This document shows positions 44,700-56,496 of a stretch of DNA of 64,000 nt, one piece after another. Source of the DNA: Prosopocoilus inquinatus (Eukaryota; Arthropoda; Insecta; Coleoptera; Lucanidae). The notes beneath the pieces were generated by a model, which saw only the letters and a program-made list of their open reading frames with translations, was not told the origin of the DNA and made no database searches. Made by a program: the position numbers and the translations under genes. Numbering within the stretch: the stretch's first letter is position 1; each line of letters begins with the position of its first letter. The stretch spans positions 21,462,501 to 21,526,500 of the forward strand of contig CM069878.1 in NCBI GenBank assembly GCA_036172665.1, written 5' to 3'.

Positions 44700-45187
44700 T
44701 TCGTTATTCACTTCCCTTTCTGTCTTATTCTCCCCTCGCTCCTACTCCCAGGCCGCATATGGACTACCATTGGCATTTCTGGCACTTCCTTGCTCCGGTT
44801 CTCCTTTTCCAGCCATCTGGCTTTTTTTAGCGCCTTTATGAAGGCCGGGCAATCCTCACTACCTGTGCCCTTCTATTTCACAGACTGAGCAGGCAGCCTC
44901 CACTTGACACTCCTTTTTACTATGTCCTGTCTTACCACAGTTGTAGCAGTCTTTGGTTCTAGTGGGCCCTCTACATTCTTCCGTGGTGTGCTCGTACTGC
45001 CAGCACCTGGCGCATCTTAATACCTTGACCCTGCGCTCGATCTTGCAGGGTACCATGCCAACAAGTATTTCCCCTGTTCCTATCAGTTTTTTCGCATCAT
45101 CCTCGCCAAGCGTAATTTTTACAGCCTGGATATTTCCAATATTTGGTCTTAGATTTCCAATTTTAATAGTGGAGTCTTTTGGCCTGC
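44700..45187 (-). pseudogene. R1-type LINE ORF1, C-terminal part with zinc knuckles
   Basis: Downstream half of ORF1 after the Gypsy insertion. It contains KIGNLRPNIGNIQAVKI, then CARCWQYEHTTEEC and CYNCGKTGHSKKEC (CCHC knuckles), and the start of a third, CSVCEIEGH. A frameshift at about 44860 cuts the third knuckle; its final Cys appears in the next frame (EDCPAFIKAL). The reading frame of this half continues that of 53916-55443 across the insertion site. ORF1 proteins bind the element RNA. Confidence 0.85.
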
Positions 45188-46719
45188 TGCTACCTTACCT
45201 TTCCAGGAAGATAATCAGATGTTGCATCGTGACGTCAGTTTCGACGCATCCGGCAGCTAACAGTCGTGACAGGCGTGGGAGTAATCTCAAACCAACAACA
45301 ACGACCCAAACAAAAAAAAAAACTAACAAAAAGGCGCCACTCAATTTAATTTACTTTCCGCGGGAAATTAAGAAAAACGCGGTACGTCCTTGTTAAACAA
45401 ATTGTTTTATTTACACAAAAAAAGAAAAACAGAACAGTGAAAATAAACAGTTTACAAAATAAACCACGCAGTACACAAAACAACAAAAAGAAATAAATGC
45501 GACATAACAAAATTTAAGTGTTCATTAAAGTGGCGCGTACAGGCCACAAACAAAAAAACAAAAAAAAAAAAACAAATTAAGTAATTACGCAACAAACTTA
45601 CGTTGCAAACAGGAAAAGAAAAAGGATTGATTCAAATCCCTCGTAAGGGGTCCTCTACTCGTAAGGGTGACGGTCGAGGTAAAACAAGCGTTCGTTGTTC
45701 GCAACAATAATCAATTAAAAAAAAAAATAAAAAGGTCCGACCTTGTCCGTTGGTCAGTTAGGCGGTCCCAAATTTTCCTCGGGCCGCAACACGTCAGCCA
45801 CGGAGAGGGCCAATCGACGAGTCTCGGGTCGAGTCCGTCGGCGGAAGGTAATTTCTACACTTCTCGCAGAAATTTCGATATCCCAAACGCAAAAAGGGGG
45901 GGGGGAAGAAAAAGCCTGAAGAAAGAAACAAATATGCCCCCCATTACACACGAATCAAACAATTTCCCACACTTATTAACTCACCTGCCCTAACAAGCAG
46001 GCTTTCTGAGGAAAACGCAAAACAAGCGTTTATTGCTGCAGCAATCGCACAGGATCCGGTCAAAGCCGAAGGGAAATTTGTCCACGCAGAGGACGAATTT
46101 ACGCACAACACCGAGTGAAAATCACTCACCCAACACACAAATTACTTGCGATCACTGCGGGAATTAATTTGGGAATGAATCCAGAACTTGGTTCGTGGTA
46201 ACGAGTTAAAACGGGGAGAACGGGGGAGAACATTCCAAAATCATACCAATGAACCAATCCCAATAAGTGTCTGACTAAGCCTCAGCCAATCAATTCGAAT
46301 GTCATAGTTCGTTTCACACGGCGGTAGAGATTGCGACATAGAATGAAATCGAAATTATAACTGACTAAGCAAGAAAAAAAAAGGAACAAAAAAAACGCGT
46401 CAAGCCGACGCCGCGTGAAAGCCCATAAAGCGAATTGAAAACAGCCTAACACTTTTCCCTGGGTAAAATAAACAAACGTATTTTCTCAAAGAACACGAAG
46501 TCGTAAAGCAAGCGCGGAGAATGTGTAATTAAGCGCAGCCCGAAACGAGCGGCGTTGTAAAAGAGATCTGCGTCGGCGATAAAAAAAAAACACCGCAAAT
46601 GCAACGAAAGGTTGATTTCGCCAGCACGCCGGCGGCTAGCCTGAAAACACATCTATTTTTAACTCGCAATACAATATACAGGGTGGCTCAAAACAACCGG
46701 GGAAATTTGCACGGTAACA
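45188..46719 (-). repeat. 3' LTR of the Gypsy element
   Basis: 1532 bp. On the - strand it begins TGTTACCGTG and ends GGTAGCA (TG..CA). Near-identical to 52378-53911; differences include the G run at 45897, the A runs, and single changes such as GTGTAATT for GGGTAATT. Confidence 0.93.
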
Positions 46720-46735
46720 ATCCCACCCTTACTTC
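46720..46735 (-). promoter_or_regulatory. Polypurine tract
   Basis: AAGTAAGGGTGGGAT lies directly before the 3' LTR on the - strand, the place for plus-strand priming. It is interrupted by two T, so it is a moderate tract. Confidence 0.6.
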
Positions 46736-47718
46736 GATGGAAATTTTACCTAAGGAAAATTTCTAGACGAAACTATAGAGAGTTACTCAGAATAAACCGG
46801 GCATGTAGGGGGAGGGGCAACGACACGGGAACGCGGACGGAAACTCATAGTCTAAGACTGCGGACAAAACTTTACACAAAACGGACATTGGTCAAAGACC
46901 ACGGGAAAAATTCAAACCCAAAACGGAATTCGGCCGAAGCCGAGGACAAAACAAAGAAATCACAACCGGGTGGTTTTCCTACTTCAGAAAAAAAGTAAAC
47001 TGAAGAAAGTCGAATCCGGGTAATAAAAAAAAATTTGAGATGACTAAATCCCAAAAGGACACCCAAAAAAAAAGGTAGAGGTTACAGGGGGGAAGGGGAA
47101 AGAAAGAGAGAAGTTGAGGAAGACAGACAACAGGAAAGTAAATGTCCTCCAATCGGAACACACCATACTACAGCTCCGATTCCTCTGAGGAACATCCGAT
47201 AGCGGTACGTCAGAGAGAGAGGGCAAGCGATACCTTCACGGGATCCAGCACGCTTGGAACTCCCACACGCTCTGGCGGGTGCTAAGAGATATCCCAGAGT
47301 CGGCAGAGCCGAGCTGATCAATCCGAAAGGGGAAGAGTTAGAGTAGAAGAAAGGGTGAAACAAGAAGAAAGGAAAGCAATATGCATGTGGATAGAGGCAT
47401 CTCACGTCACAATCGCGAGGCCTGCCAGACGTCACTCATAGCGAAGTTCACGAAAAGAGAGGGCAAGAAGAGTCTTCACGAGATCCGACTCTCTTGTCAT
47501 TCCCACAACTTCCGCAAACTGCAAGGCGACTTCTCGCAAACGACTAGACTGTCCGACAAGTACCTCCATCCCACGTGAACATCCGAAGACGTTCAATTCC
47601 AGAGGTGTTAGAGGAATTGGGACTGAATCTTTTAGGAGCCTTTTACTCCACGCAGAAGATACGTCGGGAGAATTCTAAGGGACCCATCCCGCAGGTCGAA
47701 AGAACGAATAGGGTGAAC
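46736..47718 (-). other. Non-coding region between pol and 3' LTR of the Gypsy element
   Basis: About 1 kb without an envelope or any other recognisable frame. Two diverged copies of a ~70-bp block (agagagggcaag..cttcacg-gatcc, then cattcccaca) occur at about 47214-47285 and 47455-47523. Confidence 0.6.
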
Positions 47719-48400
47719 CTATTCATCAGGGGGATCTGGTTTAAGATGTTCACTATTCCAGGTGCCAGGAAGTATATTGTCATCAAAATCCTTAAGTTCA
47801 TACGTGTCTGACGACACACGACGATTAATGAGGAAAGGCCCAACAAACTTATCGGCCAACTTGGCCGCGAAATGCTTAGAAGCATCCGACAATACAAAAT
47901 TTTTACGCCAAACCCGTTGTTCAGGGTGATACTCAACCTTACGCCTACGGAGATCATAACGGCCTTTAGCCTTCTCGTAAGCCTTTTGCAGCCTTCCTTG
48001 TAAGTCCTTATATAGCACGGCAAACTTACCGGTACGAGATTGTAGATCCTTAGGATCCTGAGGGACAACTTCCAGAGACACATTCTTATCAGGGGTACTA
48101 TCAGGGGTTAGACTACCTTTTAGGCACATCTCACGACCAAAATTGAGGAAGTATGGAGTCACACCAGTAACTTCATGACGAGCGGTTCGAAGAGCACAGG
48201 CGACCTTGGGCAAGAATAGATCCCATTTGCGGTGGTCTTCCGCCACATAAGCAGTCAACATAGACTTAATAACGCGGTTAACGCGTTCGACAGGGTTCGC
48301 CTTAGGATGATAATACGAAGTGTACGCAGGGCGTACATGGTATGACGTCAGAAGTTTTTGATACTCTTTGGACTTGAATTGGACTCCATTATCGGAAATA
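47719..48400 (-). pseudogene. Gypsy pol, integrase C-terminal part (frame 3)
   Basis: Continues the integrase in a new frame. The core's remaining acidic region is readable from 48400 (ISDNG, then NPVERVNRV), followed by AYVAEDHRKWDLFLPKVACA and the C-terminal domain (HPEQRVWRKNFVL, FAAKLADKFVGPFLINRRVS) to a stop at 47719. A frameshift of one base near 48400 (in taccccatta) separates it from the main pol frame. Confidence 0.85.
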
Positions 48401-50147
48401 ATGGGGTAGGTACACCGAAAACTAAGAAAATATTTTCCTCAATGTGCTGCACAATCTTTGGGGCGGTAGCTTTACGAAGAGGAAAACACAGGGTAAATTT
48501 ACTAAAACAGTCAGTAGCCACTAGGATATATTGGTAACCACGAGAAGATCTAGGGAGTGGTCCAACAAGATCGATACTGATGACCTCCCAAGGACGAGTA
48601 ATCTTGGAGTGACCTCCCATCATACCAGCTGGAGCCCTTTGTTCAGGTTTGGTACGGATACACGTCTGGCAACGGTGGACATACTTTGCCACATCAGCAT
48701 GCATCTTAGGCCAATAGTAATTTTGAGCGATTCTATTATACGTCTTATAAATTCCTAGATGACCACTGGTTGGAGAGTCATGACTTTCTTGAAGTATTTT
48801 TGACCGCGAATCCTTTGGGACAACAGTCTTCCAATGAGGTTCATCCTCAGCCAAACGATAATATGTGTTTCGGACCAGTTTATAAATGACATTTCCCTCG
48901 GCACGGAAACTAGGAAACTTTTCCGGAGTCAAACGAATTTTCTTAAGGAAATTCAAGTACCAACTGTCCTGAACGTTGTCAAAATCGATGGAGTCGATAA
49001 CAGGGACGGTTCGAGAAAGCATATCAGGAACAACGTGATCTTTTCCTTTGCGATGGATGACGCTAAAGTTATATTGTTGTAGGCGCACAGCCCAACGACA
49101 CAATCGACCGGAAGGATTCTGCAACTTATTAAGCCAAAGGAGAGAGTGATGGTCTGTGATGACCTTAAAGTGCGAACCTTCTACGTAAGGCCGAAGTTTT
49201 TCTATGGCCCACAACATCGCAAGGAGTTCCTTTTCGGTTGTTGAAAAGTTACGCTCGGTTCGCGTCAACGAGCGGCTTAGATAGCAGATGACTTTCTCAC
49301 CTTCGCCTTGTTCTTGGGTAAGGACAGCACCTAGACCATAATCGGATGCGTCCGTTTGAATCGTAAATTCTTTGGTGAAGTCGGGACATGAGAGAACTGG
49401 AGCAGAAACTAAGTGCTCACGAATTTTTTCCCAAGCTTCATCACAAGTCTCATCCCACCTATGCTTAGAATTTTTCTTAAGCAAGTTTGTCAAAGGGGCG
49501 ATAATCGTGGAAAATCCAGGGATAAACCTCCGATACCAAGAAGCAGTTCCTATCAAACGGCGAACTTCCTTAACCGTAGTTGGCTTAGGCATCTTAAGAA
49601 TTGATTGTACCTTTTCAGGGTCAACATGAAGACCATGACGATCCACTACATACCCTAGGTACTTGAGTTCGCTAAGACAAAAATTGCATTTTTCTTCGTT
49701 CAAGGTTAGTCCGGCCTCGGTCAGGCGTTTATGGACTTCGGAGAGTACTTCGAGATGTTTGTCGAAGGTTTGAGTCACAATAATGATGTCGTCTAAATAG
49801 ACGAACACATGTGGTTCAAGATCAGCACCGATTACACAGTCGATAAATCTTTGCCAAGTTGCAGGAGAATTATGAAGACCAAAAGGCATTCTGCGAAATT
49901 GATACAAACCGCGGTTAGGTACGGTAAAAGCGGTGTATTGGCGGGATTCTTCGGCAACCGGAATTTGCCAGTATGCTGACTTGATATCTAAGGAAGATAG
50001 ATACTTAGCATCTTTGAGTTTATCAAGGGTGAGACATAAGGTAGAGGATAAGCATCCTTGGTCGTAACTTGGTTGAGCTTCCGATAGTCCACACAAAAGC
50101 GGAAAGAACCATCCTTTTTGGGTACAAGAAGAATGGGCGATGACCAA
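48348..50147 (-). pseudogene. Gypsy pol: reverse transcriptase, RNase H, integrase N-terminus (frame 2)
   Basis: Main pol frame. Reverse transcriptase: LSSLDIKSAYWQIPV (first Asp), MPFGLHNSPATWQRFID, VYLDDIIIVTQ (catalytic pair, ~49800), KYLGYVVDRHGLHVD. RNase H: IQTDASDYGLGAVLTQ and FSTTEKELLAMLWAIEKL. Integrase: a zinc-binding HDSPTSGHLG..YYWP..CQTC and the first catalytic Asp in VISIDLVGPLPRS. The first ~33 residues of this frame are a shadow of the previous frame; the true change of frame is near 50045. The frame fails again near 48400. Confidence 0.92.
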
Positions 50148-50902
50148 GCACTCTTAGATTTCTCAACAATTCCACGCTTAATCATGTCGTCAAGTTCTGT
50201 ATCGACGATGGCTTGTCTTGCTGGCGAAATCGGGTAATATCGTTGTTTGATTGGTGGGCTATCAGTACGGATGACGTGTTCGACCAATTGGGTACATCCT
50301 AGTTCACGGTTTCTGGAATCAGCAAACAGCTGTTCGGTCCGTTCATTAAGTTGGGTCTGTTGATCATTTGTCAGATGACCCCAAGATGTGAAATGTTCGA
50401 CTGAGTCAATGAATTCCTTTCCAAAACTCCACTCACCGGAGCGCAAGTCAGGGACGATGCCCATCAACTTCCAAAAATCTGCGCCGAGAATTAAGGAATG
50501 CGGCAACTCAGGAACGACAAGAACGTCGATCACTTTGACACGGTCACGAAGTTGGATAGGGGTGGTAACATTACCAGGACTACTACAGGGTTGTCCATTC
50601 GCAACAGTGCATGACGTCACATGTTTCGTAAAAGGTAAGTTTAAAGTCTGAAGGATTTCCCATCCTGAACTGCCAACAATTGTGCGAGACGCACCTGAAT
50701 CAAGGAGGCCAAGAAATGGGATGCCTAAGATGGATACAGACAGATATGGGCGTTCGTCATCTTTTGCATGAGCTAGGACAAAGTCTAAAACAGGTTGTAC
50801 AGTCAGAGATTCGATCGGATTTGTTACTTTAAAGCAACGCACTAGCCGGTCATCTAACGCGTTGTTCGGGAGTTTTTTGGACTCTTCGAGCACACGGGGC
50901 AC
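49988..50902 (-). pseudogene. Gypsy pol: protease and reverse transcriptase start (frame 1)
   Basis: Begins just downstream of, and overlapping, the end of gag by 49 bp in another frame, the usual Gypsy frameshift arrangement. An aspartic protease is clear: FLGLLDSGASRTIVG (active-site Asp) and LPHSLILGADFW. The reverse transcriptase N-terminus follows (IVEKSKSAWSSPILLVPKKD, then RFCVDYRKLNQVT and KDAYPLPY). It loses the frame near 50045 in a tctcaccctt context; the next frame continues without a gap, so one base is missing or extra. Confidence 0.9.
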
Positions 50903-52280
50903 GTCTTAGTGGTGACATTGGGACGTCCACATTGATAACAATGCCTACGTAAGGGTTCAGAGCAATCACGGGATAGGTGGCCTGTCTTTTGACAATTCCA
51001 GCACTTAAACGTTTTGGTAGGTTTAGGAGGATCTACCTTACACTCACTTACGGTTGGTGCGCAGGCTTGTACATAGGCTAGGTCAGGCTCTAGAGTATTG
51101 TTCTTACGAGGTGGAGGCATGTATGCCTCTACGGCGGACTTACGAACCTCTAATTGTCTACCTATCTTCAATAACTGGGTGACAGAAGTAACCTCGACTA
51201 GTCCTAACTGACGCTGATAAAAAGGGGCAATGTTATTGAGAAGAATTTTTATGCGAACGTTTTCCGCGACAGGGATGCTCAAACGATCGAATAAATTGAG
51301 CATGACAGAAATATAAATTCCCATTGATTCATCGGGACCCTGGGTGCGTTTCTTTATTTCTTCAAATAACTTGTCGTCATAATTATGGGGTTGGAACTCG
51401 TCACGAAGACCTTGCACGAGTTCGGACCAATTATTGCAAAATTTCCGATTTGCCCGAAACCAGATTAAAGCTTTATCGCGAAATAAATCGGACGCTGAAG
51501 TGAACAGAGTTGCTTCCGAAACGTTTCTCGAAATTTGGAGTTCACTAACGCGTTCCAAAAAGGCGCTAAGGGAGAGAATCTTATTATTCCCATTATAAGT
51601 TAAACCCCATTTGGAAACAGGAACCGATTTAATTTCGATCGCGGTTACAGGGTGTGTCGTAACCTTGGGCGCAAGAAGAACAGCTTTAGGCGGGGACGTC
51701 GTAATTTTTGACGACGAAGTCGCACTAGGAGTTGCAACAACATTCGGATTGACACAAATCATGGATGATGGATCATTTCGAAAATGATCCGCAACAGCCG
51801 TTAAATCAAGTAAGGGAGACGCATGAGCCCTAACAACTTCAGTTTCTTTAGGACTGAAATTTAACGTCGTCTGTTCAAAGTCAAACGCGAGTTCATTTAA
51901 CGTCTGTAAAATACACTTACGTTGTTGTACTTCGTCGTTTGTCAAAGGCTGAGAACGCTGTGCGCGTCCGATGGCGTGAGCCAATTTGGCTGAAATTTTG
52001 TTTACAATGCAAACAGCGGTCGAGCCAGGGACAGACTCAATTAAACAGCGAATTTCGCTAATCTTTTCCTGAAGGGCAGTCACGTCTTCGTCAAATAATA
52101 CGTCATATTTGGGTAAGGGTAAGCGCAAATCTTTTTCCAAACGCAATTGTCGTCTGAGGTACGCTCGTTTTTGCGCAACAGTACCGTCACATTGTACACC
52201 TCTCGCTAAGAGTTCATAGTTAATCTCTTCCGCATTAAGGCGATCGGGTAACAGTTTAAAATCCATGTCAAGGCGCAAAA
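50854..52280 (-). CDS. Gypsy gag protein, open
   Basis: About 470 residues, uninterrupted. The ATG at about 52265 (MDFKLLPDRLNAEEI) is a better start than the one 10 codons earlier. It has a helical N-terminal third, a Pro/Ser/Thr-rich middle, then the retrotransposon gag core (LSLSAFLERVSELQISRNVS, DKALIWFRANRKFCNNW, FDRLSIPVAENVRIKILLNN), and two C-terminal zinc knuckles (CWNCQKTGHLSRDC and CYQCGRPNVTTKTCPVC, the second irregular). Gag forms the particle and packages the RNA. It is the only intact frame of the element. Confidence 0.9.
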
Positions 52281-52354
52281 TTCCGCAATAAAACAAACAA
52301 TTCTGTCTAACTTGGACGTAATTTTTCGGAAAACAAAACGCAAAACAAATTGAG

Positions 52355-52372
52355 GCCCCACGTTGGGCGCCA
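52355..52372 (-). promoter_or_regulatory. Primer binding site, tRNA-Lys type
   Basis: TGGCGCCCAACGTGGGGC on the - strand, five bases after the 5' LTR. It is complementary to the 3' end of animal tRNA-Lys as I know it, the primer used by many Gypsy elements. Confidence 0.75.
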
Positions 52373-52377
52373 AATCT

Positions 52378-53911
52378 TGCTACCTTACCTTTCCAGGAAG
52401 ATAATCAGATGTTGCATCGTGACGTCACTTTCGACGCATCCGGCAGCTAACAGTCGTGACAGGCGTGGGAGTAATCTCAAACCAACAACAACGACCCAAA
52501 CAAAAAAAAAAACTAACAAAAAGGCGCCACTCAATTTAATTTACTTTCCGCGGGAAATTAAGAAAAACGCGGTACGTCCTTGTTAAACAAATTGTTTTAT
52601 TTACACAAAAAAAGAAAAACAGAACAGTGAAAAATTAAACAGTTTACAAAATAAACCACGCAGTACACAAAACAACAAAAAGAAATAAATGCGACATAAC
52701 AAAATTTAAGTGTTCATTAAAGTGGCGCGTACAGGCCACAAACAAAAAAACAAAAAAAAAAAAACAAATTAAGTAATTACGCAACAAACTTACGTTGCAA
52801 ACAGGAAAAGAAAAAGGATTGATTCAAATCCCTCGTAAGGGGTCCTCTACTCGTAAGGGTGACGGTCGAGGTAAAACAAACGTTCGTTGTTCGCAACAAT
52901 AATCAATTTAAAAAAAAATAAAAAGGTCCGACCTTGTCCGTTGGTCAGTTAGGCGGTCCCAAATTTTCCTCGGGCCGCAACACGTCAGCCACGGAAAGGG
53001 CCAATCGACGAGTCTCGGGTCGAGTCCGTCGGCGGAAGGTAATTTCTACACTTCTCGCAGAAATTTCGATATCCCAAACGCAAAAAGGGGGGGGGGGAAG
53101 AAAAAGCCTGAAGAAAGAAACAAATATGCCCCCCATTACACACGAATCAAACAATTTCCCACACTTATTAACTCACCTGCCCTAACAAGCAGGCTTTCTG
53201 AGGAAAACGCAAAACAAGCGTTTATTGCTGCAGCAATCGCACAGGATCCGGTCAAAGCCGAAGGGGAATTTATCCACGCAGAGGACGAATTTACGCACAA
53301 CACCGAGTGAAAATCACTCACCCAACACACAAATTACTTGCGATCACTGCGGGAATTAATTTGGGAATGAATCCAGAACTTGGTTCGTGGTAACGAGTTA
53401 AAACGGGGAGAACGGGGGAGAACATTCCAAAATCATACCAATGAACCAATCCCAATAAGTGTCTGACTAAGCCTCAGCCAATCAATTCGAATGTCATAGT
53501 TCGTTTCACACGGCGGTAGAGATTGCGACATAGAATGAAATCGAAATTATAACTGACTAAGCAAGAAAAAAAAAGGAACAAAAAAAACGCGTCAAGCCGA
53601 CGCCGCGTGAAAGCCCATAAAGCGAATTGAAAACAGCCTAACACTTTTCCCTGGGTAAAATAAACAAACGTATTTTCTCAAAGAACACGAAGTCGTAAAG
53701 CAAGCGCGGAGAATGGGTAATTAAGCGCAGCCCGAAACGAGCGGCGTTGTAAAAGAGATCTGCGTCGGCGATAAAAAAAAAACACCGCAAATGCAACGAA
53801 AGGTTGATTTCGCCAGCACGCCGGCGGCTAGCCTGAAAACACATCTATTTTTAACTCGCAATACAACATACAGGGTGGCTCAAAACAACCGGGGAAATTT
53901 GCACGGTAACA
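52378..53911 (-). repeat. 5' LTR of the Gypsy element
   Basis: 1534 bp, partner of 45188-46719. It carries the promoter for the element in its - strand direction; I could not assign a TATA box with confidence. Confidence 0.93.
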
Positions 53912-53915
53912 CTGC

Positions 53916-55443
53916 ATACGCTTACCTCTATTGCCTTTGTTATATCCTCCTTACTTATAAGTGCGTCCATCCCTCTCACATGGACCGCTACAAATTTGCC
54001 TTTCGCACCTATTTTCCTGATGGACTTAGATTCCAAGCTATTGTTGAGTTTTGTTTTAAGATTTTCCAGAGCAGCCTCATCCTTTTCCACTGTGATTAGG
54101 AGGTTTCCTTCTTTAGTACTCCTCATTCCTTTCACTGATCTGACGTTGGGATCTCCTTCCAGCGCTTTTTTGACCATGCTCAGTTTTTCCACGTATGCTT
54201 TACCTTTGTTTTCCACGACAAGGGCATAAGTTTTCCTCGTATCTTTTGGGCCCTCCTTATCTTTCCTCTCTCCTTGCCCGTAGATCCCTATCTTCTTGTT
54301 TGTGTCACTGAAAATCACATCGGTCATCTTACGCCATCTTTCGGCTGGTATGGCGTTGTTAATTTGTAGGGCTATATTTTCCTCCTCCGCAGTCTCTGTT
54401 TTGAGAAGTTGCAGGGATTCCCATATTTCCCGGTCCTCACCCTGTACAACCATTTTAATTGCTTTGCGGTCAATTCGTGCAATACCCGTCTCATTTCTAA
54501 TTTTGGAAATTTGTTCCAACACCTCGAACTTCCCTTTGGCATTTGCCAATTCTGGGAAGCGATCCCTATAGGCCTTTTTTCGTCCCTTCTTCAGGTCCGT
54601 GTCGGTTTCATCAGTCACCACTACCTGTACTGCTTCTACCTTTGTTTCCAGTGGGTTTCCCTCCTCAACCGTTGTTACCTTATACGCGCTTTTTTCCCAG
54701 TTCAGGCCGCACACTTTATCCCATTCTTCCAAAGTTTTAATGCGGGATGGATCAACTTCGTACTCCCCGCTCTTATGCCATACCTGTGTTAGGGTTGCAA
54801 CGTCTCTGGTTTCGGTGGTAATCTCCGTTCGCACCTGCACATCCACATCATGTGTCAGCTTTTCTTCTTTTTCATATCTCAGTCCGCATAACCAGCCCTT
54901 TACTGATTCCCTATTAAAAACATCAATAATTCTCTTCATTTTAGCGTTTACTTCTTTAATTTCTCTTTTGGTGTTGGGATTTTCATCTACCAACTTATCC
55001 AACTCTTTGCCCTGTCTTGTGATTTGCCCAATAGCTTCCAATATGCTGAAGATTACGGGACTTTCCTTCTTCTTATATGGCCCTTCAAGATCTATCGTCT
55101 CAATAGAAGATGTATCCTGTAACCTTCTTTTCCTGATAGCAGCTTCTGTCTCTACAGAGTGTGATCTTTGTAGCCCTCCTCTAGCGCTTATTTTACTATA
55201 CAGCAGCTGTTCCGCTCTGGTTACCTTTTTGAGCTTGCTTTCATGCATTCTCGTCTCCGTTGCAATACGCTTTGCCAGCACGGCCGTTTCTACTTCGTCT
55301 GTCTTACTCTTGGTTTTCGCACCTATCTTGGTCATTTCTTGCGTCCCAGGATCTACTCCTGAGCCTCGGGTCTCATTTCCCATTTTTTTTATGGAGGTGG
55401 GGTCCTCCGTATAAAGTTTGATATCCATGCAAAAAAAAGTATT
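53916..55443 (-). pseudogene. R1-type LINE ORF1, N-terminal part
   Basis: Upstream half of ORF1, about 490 residues before the Gypsy insertion; an ATG at about 55430 (MDIKLYTED) is a likely start. The protein is charged and mostly helical, with a predicted coiled-coil-like stretch around LDKLVDENPNTKREIKEVNA and, near the insertion, a compact region AVHVRGMDALISKEDITKAI typical of R1 ORF1 before its zinc knuckles. The frame is open throughout and is cut only by the LTR at 53911. Confidence 0.8.
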
Positions 55444-55449
55444 TAAATC

Positions 55450-56034
55450 CCCATTGACGCTCCCCACCCACCACGGAGCCACAAATGGGACGGGGAACTT
55501 CCACCGTCAGGGCTACGTCGCCGGGGGTCCTATCTTACGCGGCCCTGGGCTAATCGTAAGTTCGCGAATCCTGCGGTCGGACGGGCCGCAGCTGCCGTCT
55601 ACGCTGAAGCTGGGGCCAAAGTGGAGTGTTGGGACCTCCTCAGCCACCAGGATCCCCTTTTCCAACGCTACGGCTAAGCCATGCACGCGACTACGTGGGT
55701 CCACAGACGGGACGAGAAGTGGTAAGGAATAGCTGAAAGCGAGAAAAGATCCCTAGCCCTCGATACCTAATAGCGTCGGGATCTGAAGCAACAAGAGCCG
55801 AGACCAGGGGGTCTCTGGATAGGAAAGCATTAAATGAAGGAGCACATACCTTTTTAGACCAGTTGAAAAATGGCACGTGCTCACCTGGACACCCCGGGGC
55901 GCCGCTCCCGCTCACTAGCGTGGTTCTTAGGGTCCATCCTCCTTCGACCGGGCTGTGGACCGGCAACGGCGACGCTCCGGCACCTCTACTGCGCGTACGC
56001 AACGCAGCGGCACCGGTTCACCGCCGTAGGTTGT
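55450..56034 (-). other. GC-rich 5' region of the R1-type LINE
   Basis: About 580 bp, much richer in G and C than the window. It precedes ORF1 and starts at the target duplication. No long reliable frame was found; it is taken as 5' UTR with promoter. Confidence 0.6.
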
Positions 56035-56048
56035 TTGTTTCCCAACCC
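56035..56048. repeat. LINE target-site duplication, 5' copy
   Basis: TTGTTTCCCAACCC, identical to 41221-41234. It is followed by aacccaactcaac, so the target lies in a short CCCAA-type repeat. Confidence 0.85.
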
Positions 56049-56490
56049 AACCCAACTCAACTTGAAACAGTGTTGCGCAACATTTGGACGTGGGAGAAAA
56101 AAGATGAAGATCACAAATTCGATAAATCTCGTTCACAATAAATCACCTTCGTATTTTATCGGCTTTACTGTGTTTTTTTTTAATTATGTGGTCTCAAAAA
56201 AAAAAACTAGATTTACATGGTACAGCTTGCTCGTAGCCTTGTAGGACGTCTTTTTAGTAGAGTATAAAAATGGAATAATAAAAATAGATATACAGGATGT
56301 TATCGAATAAGATGACAATAATTATAACACGTATAGACCACATTAAAGTATTACAATTTAACCTAATTTATCTACATACAAAACTCTTTCTTTCCTGAGG
56401 TATATCTGTAGCGGTTTGAGGTAGATCGTTGAAATTTGACATGCAGTAACAGTGAAACATGGATAGGCATGGATATATTGGAGACTGTGG
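56049..56490. other. Flank of the LINE
   Basis: AT-rich. A terminus-like string (gatatacaggatgttatcgaataagatg, near 56287) suggests another transposon end. No gene. Confidence 0.4.
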
Positions 56491-56496
56491 CTTGTC

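Larger units (their letters stand above)
45188..53911 (-). mobile_element. Ty3/Gypsy LTR retrotransposon, nearly complete, inserted in the LINE
   Basis: 8.7 kb, read on the - strand. 5' LTR 52378-53911, primer site 52355-52372, gag 50854-52280, pol 47719-50902, polypurine tract before the 3' LTR 45188-46719. CTGC flanks both ends (45184-45187 and 53912-53915), the four-base duplication expected for Gypsy. The LTRs differ by only about eight substitutions and a few homopolymer lengths, so it is young. There is no env-like frame in the ~1 kb between pol and the 3' LTR. Pol carries two frameshifts. Confidence 0.93.
41235..56034 (-). mobile_element. R1-type non-LTR retrotransposon, flanked by a 14-bp duplication and split by a Gypsy element
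   Basis: A LINE of about 6.07 kb once the inserted Gypsy is removed. Its 3' end on the - strand is a run of 12 A (41235-41246). TTGTTTCCCAACCC occurs directly outside both ends (41221-41234 and 56035-56048), a target duplication. In reading order: a GC-rich 5' region (56034-55450), ORF1 (gag-like; 55443 to about 44700, interrupted), ORF2 endonuclease (44420-43085), reverse transcriptase and C-terminal finger (43048-41678), and a GA-rich 3' region. The triple-knuckle ORF1 and the C-terminal CCHC-like finger of ORF2 place it in the R1 clade. It is not in 28S rDNA. Confidence 0.88.

Noticed and set aside
45754..46652. Frames repeated almost exactly at 52945-53844, a possible gene duplication
   Set aside because: They lie in the two LTRs of one Gypsy element.
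46736..47718. Envelope gene after pol of the Gypsy element
   Set aside because: No signal peptide, furin-like site or membrane anchor in a consistent frame; only short frames with chance hydrophobic runs.
54599..55414. 271-residue + strand frame
   Set aside because: It lies opposite the open LINE ORF1 and shows no motif; a shadow frame.
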